The position numbers and the translations under genes are program-made. This document shows, one piece after another, positions 58,242 through 64,000 of a DNA stretch of 64,000 nucleotides. Source of the stretch: Cephalotus follicularis (taxonomy: Eukaryota; Streptophyta; Magnoliopsida; Oxalidales; Cephalotaceae); NCBI GenBank assembly GCA_001972305.1, contig BDDD01000557.1, forward strand, positions 124,001 through 188,000, given 5' to 3'. Each line of letters begins with the position of its first letter. Position 1 is the stretch's first letter. The notes under the pieces are model-generated. The model was given only the letters and a program-made list of their open reading frames with translations. It was not told the origin of the DNA and searched no databases.

Positions 58242-58416
58242 GTCTACTCATAAGTCTACTCATACGATTTGTCGCAAAGAACACACTTCGTATAGACCTA
58301 GCATGTCTACTCATACGTCTTGCCGCCGTTATCATGCCGTACTTCGTATAGACCTAGCATGTCTACTCATACGTCTTGTCATCACCGCCACACTCCGTAT
58401 AGACCTAGCTGCCGCT
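58242..58416 (+). repeat. Minisatellite of X LTR (51-56 bp unit)
   Basis: Three units of gtctactcatacg...cgtatagacctagcat plus a short partial unit. Also seen reversed at 21558-21725. Confidence 0.85.
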
Positions 58417-59088
58417 GATTATCAAGGTATGATCGTTCAACTTCATGGAATTGTTCAATACAATCTACGGTGAGTTTCTAAACCCCAAAACCGCATTTTA
58501 ATTATATCTTTTCTTAGCTTTTATTCATTAGTTTGATAGTTTATCTTGAAATTGGTATACTTCGCCTAGGTTGGATAGATTATAACTAGTCTACGTTTCC
58601 CTGTGTTCGACCCGTTACTGCATGATCCGTGCACTTGCGGCAATAAATTTTAAAACATTCTTTTTACAGTGAACAGTGTATAAAACACCCAATCAATCAA
58701 TCAATATGCTATAGAGCATGCGACCGGTGTCAATACAATGTCAATAAGTTATCAATGATCAATCCCACGGAAGGTAGTCCTTCAAAAACGGTGGGAGATC
58801 TATCTACGGTTCTCAGATTGATCAGGTCTGGAACGCATAGATCTTCCAGCCTATGGCTGGGCCAATACAATCTTGATGAGCTACAACTGAGGGATCTACT
58901 GATGCCATCAGGGATCTACGGCCCTCAGCGAGCGTCAATCGTCAATCAATCGTGCTCGTCAGCACATGCTCGTTAGCAAGACAATACAATAAAAGAAACG
59001 ATCGACGGAATAGGTGGACAAAGTCAACCTAACATGCCGACGTAAACCACAAGGTCGCTCTATAGGATCCATACAATACAATACAATC

Positions 59089-60254
59089 TGTTGACATTTA
59101 TGTCTTAATCCTAGTTTTGATGATAAAATATTTGTGTTTAACCAAGTTTCTTTATGTGCAAGAAAAACATGGAATGCGCAAAACAGCAAGAAAAATTGCA
59201 GAAACAGGATAAAGCGTCGACGCTCAGAAATAAAGCGTCAGCGCTTTGTGCAACAGTCGAGACAATGAACAAAGCGTCAAACGTTGAAGCGTTCGGAGGA
59301 GAGGAACAAATGTTCAAACCATCGATGCCTAATTAGAAGCGTCTGTGCTTCAATTCAGAGCGTTAGCGCTTTGAGACCTCAAGTCAGCGCTTAGAAACAG
59401 AGACTTCTTGGATCCAATCAATTTGACAAAAGCGGCAACGCTCAACACTAAGCGTCAGCGCTTTGAGGCAACAGTCGAGTCCTACATCCAGAACGCCTGC
59501 GCTTTGACTCGACAAATTCAAATTAAAATACCTAACGGTCATATAAGCGGCGACGCTTTGATGGAAACAGTCGATGCTTTGCACGGCTGAAAATAATTCT
59601 GACAGAGTTTTAATGCGCCGTTTTTTATACAACAAGTTTCAAGACATACCCAACGGATCTCTGAGGCAAGAAAGATATATATACAAAGGTTTTTTGAAGA
59701 GAGATAAGAAGAAGAACACAAGTGACATCAAATACAAAGATCATTCAAGAAAACATACTACAAGCATTCAAAATCAAGAAGTTCTATCAAAAAGCTCTTA
59801 TCTAGTATCTTATCAAATATTTGTTCCCAATTAGATTGAGTGATTTCATCTTGTAAAATCTAACCTCTGAGAGGTTTAGAACAAAACTTCATTCTATTTA
59901 CTTTGATTGTAATAGGGGAGTGAACCCTAAAAGAAATTGGGGAGTGAACCCAAAGAGAGTTGTAAGTGATTGAGGTCAATCACAAATGTGTACCGAATAG
60001 CACCCGGAATTGTATTCGGAGACTAGTGGAAACTCAAGGAGATCCTTGGGAAAAGTGGAGGTAGGCAAGAGTTACGCCGAACCACTCTAAAACCGTGTTT
60101 GCAAATTCTCTAACCCTCTCTCTTTAAATTTGTTTACTTAGTTATTGTTAATTGCACATATATATTGTTCATTGCTTTTTAACTTAAAATTGCAAAAAGT
60201 TAATTAATTTTTTAGAAACTACAATACATCCCCCCCCCCCTTGTAGTTTATTCA
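59089..60254 (+). repeat. Copia C 5' LTR
   Basis: TGTTGACATTTATGTCTTAATCC to CCTTGTAGTTTATTCA. Same plan as Copia B LTR: box array, TATA-like atatatacaaagg (about 59680), ggaggtaggcaagag...gaaccactcta, C-run. Confidence 0.92.
59214..59577 (+). repeat. Phased GTCGAC box array in Copia C LTR
   Basis: gcgtcgacgc and gcgtcagcgc are 21 bp apart; gcgttagcgc and aagtcagcgc 21; gcggcaacgc and gcgtcagcgc 20; gcggcgacgc and cagtcgatgc 21. Confidence 0.87.
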
Positions 60255-60256
60255 AT

Positions 60257-60267
60257 TGGTATCAGAG
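60257..60267 (+). promoter_or_regulatory. Copia C primer-binding site
   Basis: TGGTATCAGAG, initiator tRNA-Met type, two bases after the LTR end. Confidence 0.92.
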
Positions 60268-60313
60268 CGGTAGGCTTATAATTCTTAAGTGCTAGAGCCT
60301 TTAACGATCTAGG

Positions 60314-61660
60314 ATGACAATGAACTCAAATGTAGGAGAGAGCCAAAATATCTCAAAACCCCCTTTCTTCCATGGCAGTAACTATGGCCATTGGAAGGCT
60401 AAAATGACCATTTTCATTCAATCCCTTGACTATAACTTATGGGACCTTATAGTTGATGGTCCAAATCTCCCCACTGTCACTCTTAAAAACGGGGATGTTG
60501 TTCCTAAGCCTAGAAATCTTGATGATGATAATGATAGAAAAAGGGTTCAAATAAATGCTAAGGCTAAACACATTATTATTTGTGCTATAAACTCAAATGG
60601 CTTCAATAGGATTTCGTCTTGCATTTCCGCCAAGGAAATGTGGGATAGACTTGAGGTCACCTATGAAGGGACAAATCAAGTTAAAGAAGCTAAGATTAGT
60701 ATGATAGTCCATGAATATGAAATGTTCACCATGAATGAGAATGAAGACATTGAATCCATGTTCTTTAGATTTACAAATATCATTAATGCATTACAAGCTT
60801 TAGATAAAACATATTCTAACAGTGAAATGGTGAGAAAATTCTTAGGTGCTTACTAAGGTCTTGGATGTCGAAGGTCACCGCAATTGAAGAAGCAAAGAAT
60901 CTCAACGTCCTTCCATTAGAAGATCTTCTTGGGTCATTAATGACTCATGAACTCTCAATGCAAAAGAAGGGTGATGATGAAGAAAAAGAGAAGAAGAAGA
61001 AGATAGTTGCTTTAAAATCGTCCCTAATCGAAGATTCCGAGGACGATGATGATGAAGAGCTAGCCCTTATCACACGAAAGTTCAAGAAATTCCTTGCTAG
61101 CAAGAAGAAGTTTGGTGCAAAGCCAAACAATAAAATCCACCAAAAGGAGAGTCAAGCAAGCTAGAAGAGATCATATGCTTCAAGTACAACAAACCGGGGC
61201 ACTACAAAAGCAATTGCCCTCGGCTCAAAAAGAAGGATCTCTTGAAGAAAAAGAAGAAAGCTATGATCGCAACATGGAATGATAGTGATGAGTCTAGCTC
61301 GGATGAAGACTCAAATGAAGAAGCGGCGCAAATAGCTTTGATGGCCTTAGAGGAAGAAGAAGAGGAAGAAGGCGATGAGGTAACATACGATGAACTTGTC
61401 TTAATAGTAGAAAAATATAGCTCTATGATTGCATACCTAAAGAAAAAAATCAAGACACTAGTAAATTAAAATGATGAAATCAATTAATTTGGCCAAGGAA
61501 GAAAACTCAAACGAAATTGAAGTAGATCTACTAAAAAATGAAGTAGCATATCTAGAAAAGGAGAATATAAATCTTAAGGAAGAAATAGAAGCATTAAAGA
61601 AAACTTTCTCAAAGTTCTCTAATAGTAGTGAGAAGCTTGAAAATCTTCTTGGCATGCAAA
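60314..61660 (+). pseudogene. Copia C gag
   Basis: Starts MTMNSNVGESQNISKPPFFHG. The UBN2-type domain has YGHWKAKMTIFIQSLDYNLW and AKEMWDRLEVTYEGTNQVKEAK. KVTAIEEAKNL...LLGSLMTHEL, a Lys-rich region, a knuckle at about 61170-61215 (NKPGHYKSNCP) and an acidic, coiled-coil-like tail follow. Strongly similar to Copia B gag. Broken. Confidence 0.88.
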
Positions 61661-61800
61661 GGTGTGTCTTTGATAAGGCCGAACTAGGATATGAGGAGAT
61701 GAATAACGTTAAGCTTTATCAAACATTTTTTGAAAGGAAAGAAAGAATAGAAAAAGAAAAGGTTGAAAAGGTTCAAATTAAAAAGAAAATTGTAAAAACC

Positions 61801-62115
61801 TTGTGTGACTATTGTGGTAAAAATGGACATACATCGTTTACTTGCTTTCATAAAAAGAATGCCATGTTTAAGAAAAATTTGAATAATTCATGTATTTTTT
61901 GTGGTAAACATGGACACACATATTCACAATGCTATCATAAGAAAAATGCCATATATAAGAAAAAGATAAATGTCTCGTGTACTCATTGTGGTAAGTACGG
62001 TCATGCATTTTCATCTTGCTTTTATAAAAGAAAAAATATGTATAAAAGAAGAATAATTGTTTCTTGTAACAATTGTGGTAAAAATGGCCATACCTCTATC
62101 TCATGCTTTTATAAA
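61801..62115 (+). pseudogene. Copia C four-fold CCHC knuckle repeat
   Basis: Four consecutive knuckles: CDYCGKNGHTSFTC, CIFCGKHGHTYSQC, CTHCGKYGHAFSSC and CNNCGKNGHTSISC. Each is followed by a basic linker (FHKKNAMFKKN and the like), with a period of about 30-31 residues. All four keep C-x2-C-x4-H-x4-C. Copia A has one such motif here and Copia B three. Confidence 0.88.
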
Positions 62116-62119
62116 GAAA

Positions 62120-64000
62120 ATATATTAAACGATTTGAATTTCTCTAGAGTAAAAAAGAGTTGGGTTCTAAAAGGAACCATTTTGACTAACCCAAAGGACC
62201 CAAGGTTTGTTGGGTACCTCAAACAAATATTTGAAAATTGTGTTTGTAGGTGTGCTTGAAGGCATTATCCAAGAAGACACAATGGTACTTGGATAGTGGA
62301 TGCTCCAAGCATATGACGGGCGACAAGAGTCTCTTCGTCAAATACGAATCAAAGGAAGGAGGAGATGTAACATTTGGAGACAATGCAAAAGGGAAAATCA
62401 AAGGTTTTGGCTCCATAGGTAACAATAAAACCTCCATTCATAATGTTTTATTTGTTGATATACTTAAGCACAATCTCTTGAGCATAAGCCAATTATGTGA
62501 CAAGAATTGTAGAGTCATTTTTGAAAAAGACTCATGTAAAGTGATAGATATAAACAATGATCAAAAAAAATTTATAGGACATAGACATGGGAATGTGTAT
62601 GTGGTAGATATAGATGACTTAATTAATATTAAATGTTTAGTATCTATAAATGAAGATAGTTGGCTATGACATAGAAGATTAGGTCATGTAGGTATGTCAA
62701 CCATATCAAAGCTTTTAAAACATGAAATAGTTAAAGGTCTTCCTAAGATTAGCTTTGAAAAGGATAAAGTTTGTGACGCTTGTCAATACGGAAAACAAAC
62801 TAGAGCATCATTTAAAAGCAAAGACATTGTATCAACAACTAGGCCATTGCAACTTTTGCATATAGACTTATTTGGTCCAATAGATATTAGAAGCCTAGGT
62901 TGAAAATCATATGCCATGGTCATAATAGACGATTATTCTAGATATACATGGACTATTTTCCTAGCCCATAAAAATGAATCTTTTAAAGAATTTTCAAATT
63001 TTTGTAAAACCGTTCAAAATGAAAAGGATACTTCTATATCTAAGATTAGAAGTGATCATGGAAAAGAATTTGAAAATCATTTGTTTGAAAATTTTTGTAA
63101 TGAAAATGGTTTTATACATGAGTTCTCCACTCCTAGAACACCTCAACAAAATGGGGTCGTTGAAAGGAAAATTAGAACGTTACAAGAAATGTGTAGAACA
63201 CTTTTAAACGAAAATAATTTACCAAAATATTTTTGGGCGGAAGCGATAAATACTTCGTGCTATATCTTAAATCGCATATCAATAAGGCCAATTCTCAAAA
63301 AGACTCCATATGAATTATGGAGGGGGAGAAAGCCGAACATTAGTTACTTTCATACCTTCAGATGCAAGTGCTTCATCCACAATAATGGAAAAGAGCATCT
63401 TGGGAAATTCGACGCCAAAGTCGACGAAAGTATTTTTTTTGGTTATTCTTCTAGTAGTAGGGCTTATAGATGCTTCAACAAAAGAACTTTACTAGTTGAA
63501 GAATCAATGCATGTTATATTTGATGAAACTAACCCTAAACTTCCAAAAGAAGTTAATGATGATGATTGTGTAGATTTTATTGAAAATGAAGTTAACAAGC
63601 TAAATCTAGATGAAACCAAAAAGGAGGAATCAACTATAGAAGAAACTCCTCAAGAAAGCTATCAAGAAGCTCTCCACGACAAAACCTTGAAGGTGGTAAG
63701 AGGATACCCTCATGAAGCAATAATAGGTAATCCTAGATTAGGAGTATCTACTAGATCTAGTGTTAATCATAATTATATTGCATTCTTGTCACAGATAGAA
63801 CCTAAAAATATAAATGAGGCCGAAAAAGACGAAAATTGGATTAATTCTATGCAAGAGGCATTAAATCAATTCGAAAGAAATAAAGTATGGAATCTAGTTC
63901 CTAGGCCTAGTAACCAAAACATAATCGGCACAAAATGGGTATTTCGTAACAATGTAGATGACCAAGGAATTGTAATTAGAAATAAAGCTAGGCTAGTTGC
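62120..64000 (+). pseudogene. Copia C pol (PR-INT-RT start)
   Basis: SWVLKGTI..NPKDPRFVGYL leads to protease (WYLDSGCSKHMTGDKSLF, about 62280-62335). The pre-integrase segment has LLSISQLCDKNCRVIFEKD and HRRLGHVGMSTISKLLKHEIVKGLP. Integrase is at about 62840-63500 (LHIDLFGPIDIRSLG, TPRTPQQNGVVERK, LLNENNLPKYFWAEAINTSCYILN). The RT lead-in from about 63790 (EKDENWINSMQEALNQFERNKVW) runs to the window edge. Broken at several points. Confidence 0.88.

Larger units (their letters stand above)
57355..58675 (+). mobile_element. Solo LTR of family X (Tat/Athila group)
   Basis: TGTTTAGCATAAAAATG...GTGAACA, flanked by gtgta on both sides (57350-57354, 58676-58680), about 1.32 kb. It matches the split X LTR at 9787-22745 in order and orientation. 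U3 carries a box array (57561-57848), then a possible TATA region (agtatataaacaac near 57930). The minisatellite and the gttcgacccgttactg...cacttgcgg end follow. Confidence 0.88.
56717..59088 (-). mobile_element. G4: Ty3 LTR, split by solo X LTR and cut by Copia C
   Basis: It starts TGTAACACCCCGCGCCCGC, the reverse-strand end style of Tekay-like LTRs (compare TGTCACACCCCGCC of G2). Two parts, 56717-57349 and 58681-59088, are rich in the phrase acaatacaatacaat. The break between them is the X solo LTR with its duplication; Copia C enters at 59089. No coding part is visible. Confidence 0.65.
59089..64000 (+). mobile_element. Copia C: Sirevirus-like element, continues past window
   Basis: 5' LTR, initiator-Met primer site, gag, repeated knuckles, protease, integrase and the start of RT, in the same order and wording as Copia B. 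It is inserted into the G4 LTR; the five bases before it are caatc. The 3' part is outside the window. A fossil with several breaks in the visible part, closely related to but distinct from Copia B. Confidence 0.92.

Noticed and set aside
1-64000. Host protein-coding genes
   Set aside because: Every frame with recognisable protein similarity belongs to a transposable element or to the mitochondrial insert. The other long frames lie in repeats.

Overview
The window is a stretch of plant nuclear DNA made almost entirely of transposable elements stacked inside one another. I see no host protein-coding gene, tRNA or rRNA gene. The plant assignment rests on the element lineages: Tekay-type chromoviruses with integrase chromodomains, Sirevirus-like Copia elements using an initiator-Met primer site, Tat/Athila-type Ty3 elements, a RICESLEEPER-like hAT and a plant LINE. 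A piece of plant mitochondrial DNA carrying a trans-spliced nad1 exon supports it. The organism is most likely a flowering plant; the species cannot be read from the window.

Layout. 173-9600: Tekay-like element G1 (+) with both LTRs, the 3' LTR cut short. 9601-22745: one LTR of a Tat/Athila-type family, here called X (-), split by Tekay-like element G2 (-, 10051-17804, TSD taagt) and by a partial Sirevirus-like element, Copia A (-, 18001-21557). 22746-28440: Tat-lineage remains in two orientations plus a Tork-like Copia relic and an assembly gap. 28760-39670: Copia B (+, TSD atagt), a full-length Sirevirus-like element with an extra gene region after pol and a nested solo LTR (36590-37634, TSD cacat). 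39690-42290: a LINE tail split by a solo LTR. 42366-43067: a fold-back inverted-repeat element. 43118 to about 44930: mitochondrial DNA insert with nad1 exon b. 44940-47800: a decayed hAT transposon (-). 47980-53878: the tail and LTR of one Ty3 element, then a truncated Tekay-like element G3. 53879-59088: unclassified LTR-like elements, a second assembly gap, a Ty3 LTR (G4, -) and a solo X LTR (57355-58675, TSD gtgta). 59089-64000: Sirevirus-like Copia C (+), running off the window.

The most striking signal is not a gene. At least eight LTR families here, from both the Ty3 and Ty1/Copia superfamilies, carry arrays of a palindromic 10-bp box with core GTCGAC. The usual form is GCGTCGACGC, extended to AAAGCGTCGACGCTTT; in Copia A it is CAGTCGACTG. 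The boxes recur every 20-21 bp, two helical turns, while the roughly 11 bp between them is not conserved. The shared phase, with family-specific box arms, points to a common DNA-binding constraint rather than simple tandem duplication. I know of no description of it, but could not search. All retroelements are treated as fossils; positions are approximate where an edge was not fixed by an LTR end or a target-site duplication (TSD).
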